30,909 nt of DNA, from the IMG/VR virus record IMGVR_UViG_3300028558_000080, positions 1-30,909 of that record, one strand, 5' to 3'. Below, in pieces: positions 20,324-27,979 of this stretch. The notes below the pieces were generated by a model. The model did no database searches. It was given only the letters and a program-made list of their open reading frames with translations, and had not been told where the DNA came from. This stretch comes from a virus. A program made the position numbers and the translations under genes. The stretch's first letter is position 1. The number at the start of each line of letters is the position of its first letter.

Positions 20324-21909
20324 TTACCCTTCGGCGCCACCAAATCGAAATAGCCGACGCCATCGAAATGGCGTGGCGCTGCGGCACGTTGCGCCCACTG
20401 GTCGACGCGTGTGTTGGATCCGGTAAGTCTCTGAGTATCGCGGAACTGTGTCGGCGCGCGTGCGAGCGCGGCGAACGATCGATCGTGCTCGTCCACAAGA
20501 AAGAGTTGGCATTTCAGGACTACGCGGCTCTGCAGTCGCTTGGCGTGCGTTGCGGCTTGAACGGCGATTCGCTTGGTGAGCGCACATGGCGCGCTCCCGT
20601 TATCGTGGCGATGATTAACAGCGTATATCGCAACGCTGCCGCCTTCGGCCACATCGACAATATCTTTATTGACGAGTGCCACCTGATCCCACATTCGCAG
20701 GCCGGCATGTACCGCCAATTCCTGCGCGGTTTTCCACATGCGCGCCAAGCCGGCTTTTCCGGCACGGTATTCCGTTTGCAAGGCGGGTCGCTTGTGGAAG
20801 GCGAGGAAGCGCCGTTCGATAAGGTCGTCTACCGATATTCCATCATTGACGGCATCCGCGACGGCTACCTTGTCCCTGCGTTCTCGGCCAGCGTCACGGA
20901 TACGATGGACTTGTCTGCGCTTAAGACGCGACAAGGCGAGTACACGGGTGATTCGCAAGACACGCAGATGCTCGCGCAAATGGATAATCACATTTGCCAG
21001 TTGATTCCATACCGCAGCGAGCGTCGCGCGTGGCTCATTTTCGAGGCGTCCGTCAAGGCCGCACGCGCAATGTGTCAGCGCCTTAACGAGTGGGGCATTC
21101 GCGCCGGCCTGGTTATAGGTGACATGCCGGACGCCGAGCGAACACGTAATATCGAGGCATTCCGCCGCGGCGAACTGCAGGCGATCGTCAACAAAGATGT
21201 GCTGACAACGGGGTTTGATAATCCACGCGTCGACTTGCTCGCCATGCGCTTCGCCACCAAGAGCCTCGGAAAATATATTCAAGTGTGCGGTCGGCTCTTG
21301 CGCACCGTTGGTGGCAACATCGAGTCGTCGATCGCCGCCGGCAAGTCTGATGGTCTACTTTTTGACTGGGGCGGGAACATTTCGACTCACGGCCCACTTG
21401 ACTTCATCCGTCCCCGCGAAACCAAAGCGCGGTTGGTCTCCTGCGACGAGTGCGGCACGCGCAACGCTGCCGCCGCGGCGCGCTGCTGGAAATGCGACGC
21501 GGTGATGACCAAGAATTGTCCGGCGTGCCTGGTCCCCGTCGCTAAGGGCACGCTGGACTGTCCGCATTGCGCGTTCGACATGCGGTCGGAACGCTCCGAG
21601 CCGACCACTGCGAAGTTGTTCGACGTGCCGTCGGGCGCGGCGCTGATTGCGTCGTGGAAGGGTGGCACCGATAGGTCGGGCGGGTGGCAGGCGATTCGGC
21701 GCGTGTGGGAGCAGGACGGCGCGGTTGTTGCGGATGGCGTTGCCTTGGCGGCGGGGCTGGCGGAGCGCGTGCGAGAGGCGCGGTGGATCCGTGCGGACGG
21801 CTCGGCCATTCTGTTGCCGAATGGTGCTTCGCGGACCAGCGCGAGGCAGGTCACGGCGGACGGGGCGGAGATTATTGTCCCGTTGCCTGCCGCTGCAAAT
21901 AGCGGTTGA
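20320..21909 (+). CDS. DEAD/DEAH-box superfamily 2 helicase with zinc ribbons
   Basis: 529 residues. Walker A 'CVGSGKS' (31-37), Walker B 'IDECH' (117-121), 'GFSGTVFRLQGG' near 146-157 (motif III region), 'VNKDVLTTGFDNPRVD' near 290-305 and 'QVCGRLLR' (321-328, motif VI). The C-terminal third has two Cys pairs each from C375/C378/C390/C393 and C400/C403/C414/C417, a double zinc ribbon. It is likely the phage's unwinding or recombination helicase. Starts at GTG 20320, overlapping the HNH stop; its own stop TGA lies in the next -35 box. Confidence 0.9.
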   Translation: MITLRRHQIEIADAIEMAWRCGTLRPLVDACVGSGKSLSIAELCRRACERGERSIVLVHKKELAFQDYAALQSLGVRCGLNGDSLGERTWRAPVIVAMINSVYRNAAAFGHIDNIFIDECHLIPHSQAGMYRQFLRGFPHARQAGFSGTVFRLQGGSLVEGEEAPFDKVVYRYSIIDGIRDGYLVPAFSASVTDTMDLSALKTRQGEYTGDSQDTQMLAQMDNHICQLIPYRSERRAWLIFEASVKAARAMCQRLNEWGIRAGLVIGDMPDAERTRNIEAFRRGELQAIVNKDVLTTGFDNPRVDLLAMRFATKSLGKYIQVCGRLLRTVGGNIESSIAAGKSDGLLFDWGGNISTHGPLDFIRPRETKARLVSCDECGTRNAAAAARCWKCDAVMTKNCPACLVPVAKGTLDCPHCAFDMRSERSEPTTAKLFDVPSGAALIASWKGGTDRSGGWQAIRRVWEQDGAVVADGVALAAGLAERVREARWIRADGSAILLPNGASRTSARQVTADGAEIIVPLPAAANSG

Positions 21910-21933
21910 CAGTGCGTTGTGACGGTGTATTGT
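21906..21933 (+). promoter_or_regulatory. Internal rightward promoter
   Basis: TTGACA (21906-21911), a 16-bp spacer and TATTGT (21928-21933). The helicase stop codon (21907-21909) is within the -35. Confidence 0.8.
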
Positions 21934-21961
21934 TGTGGCGAATATCCACGGGAATTATAAC

Positions 21962-22210
21962 ATGACGGATGGGTCAAACGATAGGTGGCAGCCGCCGGAA
22001 ACGGCTCCAAAGAACGGCAACGCGTTCCTCATAACCACAGCAGGCCCGCAGATCGATATGTGTTGGTGGGATGGCGAATGCTTTCGCGACTATCACTTCA
22101 AGCAGCGTATCCCGCATCAATGGCCGTACATGACTGCGTGGCGGCCTCTGCCGACGTCGGCCAAGGTTTGTAATTCTGAGGCTGCGAGTCGTACAGCGAA
22201 CGGCTGGTGA
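21962..22210 (+). CDS. DUF551-like protein, 82 aa
   Basis: 'DRWQPPETAPKNGNAFLITT' and 'WPYMTAWRPLP' match the DUF551 pattern W.P..TAP.(D/N)G...VT.W.PLP found in phages and prophages; function unknown. The start at ATG 21962 is chosen because an upstream GTG lies within 2 nt of the -10 box. ATGA overlap with the next gene. Confidence 0.75.
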   Translation: MTDGSNDRWQPPETAPKNGNAFLITTAGPQIDMCWWDGECFRDYHFKQRIPHQWPYMTAWRPLPTSAKVCNSEAASRTANGW

Positions 22211-22482
22211 TGACCACCCGCGACACCATCCTCGCCCTCTCCGACGCCGGCCATTCCCCCGCCGCCATCGCCACCCGCCTCGCCACGTCCCTATCCACGG
22301 TCTACACTACCCTGCGGCGCCATCGACCCGATCGGCCCCGCGCGCCGCGACCAAGGGGCAGCGATGTGGCGATCCTGGTGGCTGGGCTGTTGCGCGAGGG
22401 AATCGAACCGGCGCGCGTGGCGGAGCTGGCGCGGTGCAGTCGGGCGTGGGTATATAAGGTGCAGCAACGTGGGAGCGAGTGA
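22210..22482 (+). CDS. Two-helix-turn-helix DNA-binding protein, 90 aa
   Basis: Two tandem HTH-like units: 'ILALSDAGHSPAAIATRLAT' with the recognition part 'SLSTVYTTLRRH', then after a Pro/Arg linker 'LREGIEPARVAELARCSRAW' with 'VYKVQQR'. This looks like a duplicated sigma-4/resolvase-type HTH lacking other domains, so a small regulator is likely. Overlaps both neighbours. Confidence 0.65.
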   Translation: MTTRDTILALSDAGHSPAAIATRLATSLSTVYTTLRRHRPDRPRAPRPRGSDVAILVAGLLREGIEPARVAELARCSRAWVYKVQQRGSE

Positions 22483-22679
22483 TGCGGTGTCTCCACTGTG
22501 GTCACGACAACGGCCCGACACCATATCTACAACCGGTTTACCGGGAAACTGCCACCAGTGCGTTTGCCGTCGACGCGCCGGCCGACCCGCAGCCGTTCTA
22601 CGCTCGGTGGGCGTGTGAAAAGTGCGGTCGCTATCATTTCCCGGACGGTACGCTCTACAGCAATCCGTTCAAGACGTAA
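22482..22679 (+). CDS. Zinc-ribbon protein, 65 aa
   Basis: 'MRCLHCGHDNG' at the N-terminus and 'WACEKCGRYHFPDGTLY' at the C-terminus supply two CxxC knuckles, a minimal zinc ribbon. Start ATG 22482 (or the GTG at 22479). Function unknown. Confidence 0.7.
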   Translation: MRCLHCGHDNGPTPYLQPVYRETATSAFAVDAPADPQPFYARWACEKCGRYHFPDGTLYSNPFKT

Positions 22680-22699
22680 CGGTTGACTCGCGATTTCCG

Positions 22700-22728
22700 T
22701 TGACAATACTCCGTTCTTGGCTTATTGT
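22700..22728 (+). promoter_or_regulatory. Promoter (leaderless type)
   Basis: TTGACA (22700-22705), a 17-bp spacer and TATTGT (22723-22728), with the ATG at 22735 exactly where transcription should begin. A near-repeat TTGACT lies 17 bp upstream (22683-22688). Confidence 0.8.
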
Positions 22729-22734
22729 CACGCC

Positions 22735-23001
22735 ATGCCACAGCCCGACGAACTGACCATCTACATCGAAGGCCGCAACACGGTCGCCAAATCCCACCTC
22801 GCCGAGACGCTGCAGGACATCTTCCTGACCCTCGGCTACCAGGTCGCACCGGATCCGAACCACGGTTACTTCACGCCGGCTGGTCACCGCGTCGGCCCCA
22901 AGGACATGCCGCCGATCTGCATCGTCGAGTACGACGAGGCGGTTGAGCAATCCATAGAGGCAGAGGAACAGGCCGCTCGTGCCGACAGGAGCGTTCAATA
23001 A
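22735..23001 (+). CDS. Hypothetical protein with degenerate P-loop-like start, 88 aa
   Basis: 'IYIEGRNTVAKSHLAETLQD' resembles a Walker A strand-loop-helix but has Ala where the last Gly should be, so nucleotide binding is doubtful. C-terminal half acidic. ATG 22735 has no Shine-Dalgarno and lies 7 nt after the -10, so it is leaderless. Unrecognised. Confidence 0.65.
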   Translation: MPQPDELTIYIEGRNTVAKSHLAETLQDIFLTLGYQVAPDPNHGYFTPAGHRVGPKDMPPICIVEYDEAVEQSIEAEEQAARADRSVQ

Positions 23002-23324
23002 TGTGCGTCGTGTCAATGGTCGGTGACCACTACCGCGATATGTGGACACCCGCGCCGTGGTTCGAACCAACCACAAAGCCTGTGCAGCCGTTCAAGGTCA
23101 TGCCGATCGGTGAGCCTGTCATATCCCGCGCCGAATTCGAGGAACTGAAACGTCAGGTTCTCGAAATGAAGGAACTGCTCAAGCGCGCCAAGGAATACGA
23201 CGAGCGCAACGGCGAGCCGGAATGCGAGATCGACGAGAAGATGCAGATTCTTCGCAAGGTCGCGCAACTCGTCGGCGTTGACTTGGACGACGTGATTGGA
23301 AAGGGCGCCCGTGCCGTACAGTGA
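23001..23324 (+). CDS. Hypothetical phage protein, 107 aa
   Basis: Begins 'MCVVSMVGDHYRDMWTPAPW', a start I recognise from small conserved phage proteins of unknown role. The C-terminal half is a coiled coil ('ELKRQVLEMKELLKRAKEYD'). TAATG overlap with the preceding gene, AGGAG about 10 nt upstream. Confidence 0.7.
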   Translation: MCVVSMVGDHYRDMWTPAPWFEPTTKPVQPFKVMPIGEPVISRAEFEELKRQVLEMKELLKRAKEYDERNGEPECEIDEKMQILRKVAQLVGVDLDDVIGKGARAVQ

Positions 23325-23499
23325 AATTCCCGACCTCCTTTCCCGCGCCGGCGCCAATGCGCTCTGCCGCACGATCGCCGCGTATTGGGCGAAGCGAGGC
23401 CACCAGGTTCGCGTCGAGCCGGTCGAGTTCGGCGAGGACTCGTGGGGCGTGCGGTCGAATTTGGTCAATGGGCTGCCAAGCAACAGGAGCCAGCGATGA
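23311..23499 (+). CDS. Hypothetical protein, 62 aa
   Basis: Starts at GTG 23311 with AAAGGG upstream; overlaps both neighbours. 'ALCRTIAAYWAKRGHQVRVE' suggests one helix-strand unit. Unrecognised. Confidence 0.6.
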   Translation: MPYSEIPDLLSRAGANALCRTIAAYWAKRGHQVRVEPVEFGEDSWGVRSNLVNGLPSNRSQR

Positions 23500-23924
23500 G
23501 CGACGTCGAACTGATGAGCCTTGTTGGCGAGCACGTTCTGGACGCGGTTGATACGTTCGTCGAAAAGGTAAAGATGTATGAATGGCGTGATGATTTAGAG
23601 GACGCGAACTGCATCCGCTTTCGACTCGACGGCGTCGTCTATACCGCCACGGAGGATCCGAGCGACGGCTACCGAAGTTATCTCGGCAAACTGTTCGTCT
23701 CTCCGACCGACGAATTGCGCAACGTGTTCCAGCCCTGCCGCGTGCTGGTCCGTAAGAAACCCGACGACCGATACGGTAACACGAACGACACTCTCGAAAT
23801 GATCGACGTGGTGACCGGCAAGACGGTTTTGGAAGTCGGAACCGACAACTCCGACGACTACTATCCATCGTTCGTGAGCGCGTTCTGGCCAGAGCACATG
23901 GCGGCCAATCAGGGGCGGCCATGA
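23496..23924 (+). CDS. Hypothetical protein, 142 aa
   Basis: Acidic, with 'CIRFRLDGVVYTATEDPSDG' and 'GKTVLEVGTDNSDDYYPSF', possibly a single beta-rich domain. AGGAG before ATG 23496, ATGA overlaps with neighbours. Unrecognised. Confidence 0.7.
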   Translation: MSDVELMSLVGEHVLDAVDTFVEKVKMYEWRDDLEDANCIRFRLDGVVYTATEDPSDGYRSYLGKLFVSPTDELRNVFQPCRVLVRKKPDDRYGNTNDTLEMIDVVTGKTVLEVGTDNSDDYYPSFVSAFWPEHMAANQGRP

Positions 23925-24070
23925 TTTCCCTCTGGATCGCGTCTGCCGTTTGGCACGATTTCGGCACGCCCGATGCGTGGTGGTGGATTCCTTTCGCCAT
24001 CACGTCGACGCTGGCGATAGTCGTTGAGGCAATCGTCTACATCGCGGCGGCTACGGCGCGCATGCCATGA
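23921..24070 (+). CDS. Small membrane protein, 49 aa
   Basis: One strong transmembrane helix ('WWIPFAITSTLAIVVEAIVY') after an aromatic N-terminus. ATGA overlaps at both ends. Function unknown. Confidence 0.6.
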   Translation: MISLWIASAVWHDFGTPDAWWWIPFAITSTLAIVVEAIVYIAAATARMP

Positions 24071-24222
24071 TCGCCGACATCCGCAACCCCTGGATTCGCC
24101 GGCCGCTCGCTGTCGTTGGCGCGTTCCTGTACGTGCCCGCGGTGATGATCCTTGGCGCGATGGTCGCGGTCGATGACGCCTGGCCGGACGTTGTGGCGGC
24201 GTGGCGGGGGCCGCGACGATGA
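24067..24222 (+). CDS. Small membrane protein, 51 aa
   Basis: Basic N-terminus ('NPWIRRPL'), then one transmembrane helix 'AVVGAFLYVPAVMILGAMVA'. ATGA overlaps at both ends. Function unknown. Confidence 0.6.
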   Translation: MIADIRNPWIRRPLAVVGAFLYVPAVMILGAMVAVDDAWPDVVAAWRGPRR

Positions 24223-24413
24223 GCAAGCCCAACCCCGAACTCGACGCCCTGGTCAAAGCGGCAGTCGATCGGTTCAACGCACTATCGCCGGCGGAACAGG
24301 CAGCACATCGTCGCGCTCAACGCCGATCATGGGTCATCGGCGAGATGGGCATCGAGCACCCCGAAATGTCGCGCGAGGAGATCGAGCGGCTGGTGGATGC
24401 GGTTGTCGGTTGA
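24219..24413 (+). CDS. Hypothetical helical protein, 64 aa
   Basis: 'DALVKAAVDRFNALSPAEQA' and 'GIEHPEMSREEIERLVDAVV', helical and charged. Its TGA stop lies inside the -35 of the terminase promoter. Unrecognised. Confidence 0.65.
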   Translation: MSKPNPELDALVKAAVDRFNALSPAEQAAHRRAQRRSWVIGEMGIEHPEMSREEIERLVDAVVG

Positions 24414-24438
24414 CAATCCTCCCATCTTCGTGTATTAT
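24410..24438 (+). promoter_or_regulatory. Promoter of the terminase/virion module
   Basis: TTGACA (24410-24415), a 17-bp spacer and TATTAT (24433-24438). It is followed by an unusually long leader of about 285 nt before the first terminase gene. Confidence 0.75.
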
Positions 24439-24444
24439 CCACCT

Positions 24445-24729
24445 CGCAAATACCTTTCCGCCCGGCGCCAACCCGGCGGAGCCGACAAGCCCGATAGCCA
24501 TAAGGCATTGAAATCAGGGGCTTTTGTCGTACCGGCGGGGCGTCGGACGGAAGGGCACTACCCACCTCGCGTGACGTCCCGTGGCGGGGACTGTTCGGGT
24601 AGATAGCGCGGGGTTTGATCGCCTCATTCGCAAGGTGCTGATCCGCCGGCTCGGACCCGACGGGGAGCCTGCCAGCGAGCATCAGGTACGCCGAAGGCGA
24701 GAGGGTTACTTTTAGCTGCAGCAAATGAA
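24445..24729 (+). other. Long structured leader upstream of the terminase genes
   Basis: This stretch holds no recognisable family. Candidate stems: AAGCCC (24487-24492) with GGGCTT (24518-24523), extended by GAC/GTC across a 2-nt bulge; GTCCC/GGGAC with a 6-nt loop (about 24576-24591) enclosed by CTACCC/GGGTAG (24558-24563 and 24597-24602); and GGCTC/GAGCC enclosing CCC/GGG near 24647-24670. Two small open frames overlap it (TTG 24508 to 24606; GTG 24581 to 24715, 44 codons, 'HQVRRRREGYF' at its end). It could be a riboregulator, a packaging (pac/cos) site or tiny genes; I cannot separate these by eye. Confidence 0.45.
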
Positions 24730-25224
24730 GTGGCGGAACACACAGCGGCGCAAAAGCGGTTCATAGTTCTCCGCCTCGCCGCGTTCGATACGCCGCGGGT
24801 GATTTGTGACGCGTTCAGGATGCGCTTTCCTGACACCGCCTGCACCGAGGACGACGTCAACGCATGCCACCCGCGCGTGGCGCTGTTGCCGCCCGGATTG
24901 GCCGACGAATTCTATACCGAGCGTCGGCGCCTGCTTGGCCCCGATGCTGACCTGGCCGAAGTCGCGCCGTTCGCCGAGCAAAAGGCCCGCCTGATCGCAC
25001 TGAGCCAGCAGGCCGAATGGTACGCCGGCAATAACCAGCCCGCCGAGGCCCGCGCCGTGATGCGCCAGATCGCCGAGGAACAGGGCGCGATTGGCAAGGG
25101 CGCTGTGCCCAAGGCACCGGCCGATCCCGGTCAACCGATTACTGCAATTGTGCGGACTGTAATTGATCCTGGACATCCAGACGCCACGGGCGTTCCTGCC
25201 CCTGCTGAACCCGAGTCGGTATAA
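24730..25224 (+). CDS. Terminase small subunit (DUF2280 family)
   Basis: 164 residues. 'AAQKRFIVLRLAAFDTPRVI' and a following helix-turn-helix-like segment are the N-terminal DNA-binding part of DUF2280 proteins, which act as small terminase subunits selecting phage DNA for packaging. The C-terminal part is helical ('ARAVMRQIAEEQGAIG') with a Pro-rich tail. Start GTG 24730 lacks a clear Shine-Dalgarno, so the true start is uncertain. Overlaps the large subunit gene by 62 nt. Confidence 0.8.
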   Translation: MAEHTAAQKRFIVLRLAAFDTPRVICDAFRMRFPDTACTEDDVNACHPRVALLPPGLADEFYTERRRLLGPDADLAEVAPFAEQKARLIALSQQAEWYAGNNQPAEARAVMRQIAEEQGAIGKGAVPKAPADPGQPITAIVRTVIDPGHPDATGVPAPAEPESV

Positions 25225-26416
25225 GGGTGCACACGGCGGTCGAGGGTCAGGCAAGTCGCACTTTTTCGCCGAGATGTTGGTGGAAAAGGCGCTGGTGCAG
25301 CCGGGTCTACGCGCGGTTTGCATTCGTGAAGTTCAAAAGTCGCTGGCGCAATCGGCCAAGCGCACGATTGAGTTGAAGATACAGAAACTTGGCGTCGGCA
25401 ATAAATTCGACGTCCAGAAGGCGGAGATCAAGACACCCGGCGACGGTCTTATCATTTTCCAGGGTATGCAAAATCATACTGCGGAATCGATTAAGTCGCT
25501 GGAAGGTTACGACGTAGCGTGGGTCGAGGAAGCGCAGACGCTTTCCAAAACGTCGCTGCGGATGCTGCGGCCGACTCTCCGCAAGCCAAACTCCGAATTA
25601 TGGTTCTCGTGGAACCCAAAGAGTCCAAAGGATCCGGTCGACGCGTTGTTGCGTGGACCTGAGTTGCCGCCACGCAGTACGGTCGTGCGCGCCAACTGGC
25701 AAGACAATCCTTGGTTTCACGAGACGGAACTGGTTGAGGAAAAGGATTTCGACCAGCGCCGCGACAAGGAAAACTACGCGCACATCTGGCTCGGCGATTA
25801 CGAGCAAAAGTCGGAAGCGCGAGTATTCAAGAACTGGAAGATCGAATGGTTCGAGCCGCCGAAGGCGGGGACCATTCTGTACGGCGGCGCCGATTGGGGC
25901 TTTTCGGTCGACCCGACGGTTCTTGTGGTCTGCTTTATCGAAGGTCGCACGCTCTACGTTTGGCGTGAAGCATGGGCGCTCGGGTGCGGCATAAATCAGA
26001 CGCCGCGGCTTTTCGACAAGGTCGACCCGGCGTGGAGTGAGCAAAAGGCCGTTGACCCGAATTGGAAATCGCTAATCCGGCGCGTCCCGATTCGAGCAGA
26101 TAGCGCCAGACCCGAAACGATTTCGTACATGCGGGATGCCGGATTTCCGCTGATGCGATCGGCTCTGAAAGGTGCCGGATCGGTTGAGGACGGCATCGAG
26201 TTCTTGAAGTCATACGACATTGTTGTGCATCCGGATTGCCGACACGTCGGGGATGAACTCGCAAGTTACACGTACAAAATCGACCCGAAAACAGACGAGA
26301 TCACGTCCATTCTCGACGACAAGAAAAACCACACCATCGACTCGCTGCGCTACGCGCTTGAAGCGGTGCGGCACGGTAAGCCAACAGCGCAGTTCGGCGT
26401 ATATCAAGGACACTAA
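25163..26416 (+). CDS. Terminase large subunit (PBSX-like)
   Basis: 417 residues. Walker A 'GGRGSGKS' (25-32), Walker B 'VAWVEEAQ' (118-125) with catalytic Glu, 'WFSWNPKSPKDPVDALLRG' (coupling motif region, 147-165) and the nuclease Asp in 'GGADWGFSVDPT' (241-252) and in 'NHTIDSLRYALE' near the C-terminus. It translocates and cuts DNA into the capsid. Starts at a TTG directly after an in-frame TAA; the N-terminal sequence from there is family-like. TAATG overlap with the portal gene. Confidence 0.92.
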   Translation: MILDIQTPRAFLPLLNPSRYKGAHGGRGSGKSHFFAEMLVEKALVQPGLRAVCIREVQKSLAQSAKRTIELKIQKLGVGNKFDVQKAEIKTPGDGLIIFQGMQNHTAESIKSLEGYDVAWVEEAQTLSKTSLRMLRPTLRKPNSELWFSWNPKSPKDPVDALLRGPELPPRSTVVRANWQDNPWFHETELVEEKDFDQRRDKENYAHIWLGDYEQKSEARVFKNWKIEWFEPPKAGTILYGGADWGFSVDPTVLVVCFIEGRTLYVWREAWALGCGINQTPRLFDKVDPAWSEQKAVDPNWKSLIRRVPIRADSARPETISYMRDAGFPLMRSALKGAGSVEDGIEFLKSYDIVVHPDCRHVGDELASYTYKIDPKTDEITSILDDKKNHTIDSLRYALEAVRHGKPTAQFGVYQGH

Positions 26417-27957
26417 TGGCCGCTCCGAAGCCAGATACCCCGAGTTCGGCTTATACGGCGATGGAGCCGTATTGGGACATGGTCGACGCCATTCTCGGCG
26501 GCGCTGCGACCATGCGTGCGGCCGGGCAAAAGTATCTGCCCAAATTTCAGAACGAGACGGCCGAGGATTACGAATTCCGGCGAAAGAACGCCAAGTTTAC
26601 GAACGTCTTCCGCGACATCGTCGAGAACCTGGCAGCCAAGCCGTTCACCGAGGAGATGGGCGTCACCGAGGACAGCGCGTCCCCGCGGGTGACGGAGCTG
26701 GTCGAGGACATCGACGGCAAGGGCAACCACCTCCACGTCTTTGCGCAGTCGACGTTCTTTAACGGTATCTCGCACGCGATCACTTGGATCCTGGTCGACT
26801 ACACCAAGGACGTGCCGGCGCAGGCAACGATTGCCGACGAAAAGGCAATTGGCGCTCGCCCCTATTGGGTTCACATCCCGGCGAAGCGCGTCATTGCGGT
26901 CTATAGCGACATCGTCGGCGGTGTCGAGATTCTGACGCACGTCCGCATTCGCGAGGATGTGGTTGAGCGCGACGGGTTCGGCGAAGTCACGTTCAAGCGC
27001 GTGCGCGTGTTCAACCGCGCGCCACTCGCGGGCGGCGGATACGCTGACGCGACGTGGCAGTTGTTCGAGGAGCAACAGGGCGACGCCAACGTCGGCCGCA
27101 TTTGGGTCGAGATCGAATCCGGCCCGGTGACGATCGGCGTTATCCCGCTTGTGCCGTTTACGACCGGTCGCCACTGCGGTTCGCCTTGGCAACTTGTGCC
27201 GTCGATGCAGGACGCGGCCGACCTGCAGATCGAACTTTTCCAGCAGGAAAGCGGGCTTAAATCGATCAAGGAAGCGACCGCGTTTCCGATGTTGTCGGGC
27301 GACGGCGTGACACCCGAGACCGGCCCGGACGGTTTCCCGCTTCCGGTCAAGTTGGGTCCGAAGGCTGTCTTGTACGCCGTCCCGTCGGGGAGCGGCGGTC
27401 ACGGCATTTCGCATTGGGGATTCATTGAACCGTCCGCCACGTCGCTGCGGTTCCTGGCCGACGATATCAAAGAGACGATTCAGAACCTTCGCGAGTTGGG
27501 GCGCCAGCCGCTCACCGCGCAGACCGGCAATCTGACCGTCATCACGACGGCGTTCGCCGCGCAAAAGGGCAACTCTGCCATCCAGGCTTGGGCGATCAAT
27601 CTCAAGGATGCGCTGGAAAAGGCGCTCGCGCTTACGGCGATGTGGTTGAAGGAAGACCAGCGCGCCAAGGTCACGATCAACACCGACTTCGACGTTGGCT
27701 TGGAAGACGACAAGAGCCAGCCGACTTTGCTGGCCATGCGCGCGTCCGGCGACCTGTCGCAGCGCACATTTTGGCACGAAATGCGTCGGCGCGGAATTCT
27801 CTCGCCTGAGTTCGACGTCGACACCGAGGACGAACGTCTCCTGGATGAATTGCCGGGTGACGTCGAGGAGGCACCGGAAGTCGGTACGCCCCAACAGATT
27901 CCGGGGGCACCCGCTCCCGGTGTTCCTGCCCCAACGCGGATGCAAGGGGCGCAATAG
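26416..27957 (+). CDS. Portal protein (DUF4055 family)
   Basis: 513 residues. 'FRRKNAKFTNVFRDIVENLA' near the N-terminus, 'ISHAITWILVDYTK' and 'ARPYWVHIPAKRVIAVY' in the middle, 'LQIELFQQESGLKSI' and 'FLADDIKETIQNLRELG' further on are the DUF4055 portal pattern. It forms the dodecameric ring through which DNA enters and leaves the capsid. A Pro/Ala/Gly-rich C-terminal tail follows. Overlaps the large terminase stop by 1 nt. Confidence 0.88.
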   Translation: MAAPKPDTPSSAYTAMEPYWDMVDAILGGAATMRAAGQKYLPKFQNETAEDYEFRRKNAKFTNVFRDIVENLAAKPFTEEMGVTEDSASPRVTELVEDIDGKGNHLHVFAQSTFFNGISHAITWILVDYTKDVPAQATIADEKAIGARPYWVHIPAKRVIAVYSDIVGGVEILTHVRIREDVVERDGFGEVTFKRVRVFNRAPLAGGGYADATWQLFEEQQGDANVGRIWVEIESGPVTIGVIPLVPFTTGRHCGSPWQLVPSMQDAADLQIELFQQESGLKSIKEATAFPMLSGDGVTPETGPDGFPLPVKLGPKAVLYAVPSGSGGHGISHWGFIEPSATSLRFLADDIKETIQNLRELGRQPLTAQTGNLTVITTAFAAQKGNSAIQAWAINLKDALEKALALTAMWLKEDQRAKVTINTDFDVGLEDDKSQPTLLAMRASGDLSQRTFWHEMRRRGILSPEFDVDTEDERLLDELPGDVEEAPEVGTPQQIPGAPAPGVPAPTRMQGAQ

Positions 27958-27979
27958 GTCGGATGACCAAGGAGTTTAG

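Noticed and set aside
24397-24606. Plus-strand frame of 69 codons starting upstream of the terminase promoter
   Set aside because: Its start lies in the preceding gene and promoter. Only the part from TTG 24508 could be expressed, so it is described with the leader rather than as a gene.
24445-24729. tRNA or tmRNA in the terminase leader
   Set aside because: The stems do not form a cloverleaf with anticodon and T-loop, and no tag-peptide or tmRNA ends were seen.
26413-27954. Minus-strand open frame of 513 codons
   Set aside because: Exact mirror of the portal gene with Arg-rich composition; an antisense artefact of high-GC third positions.
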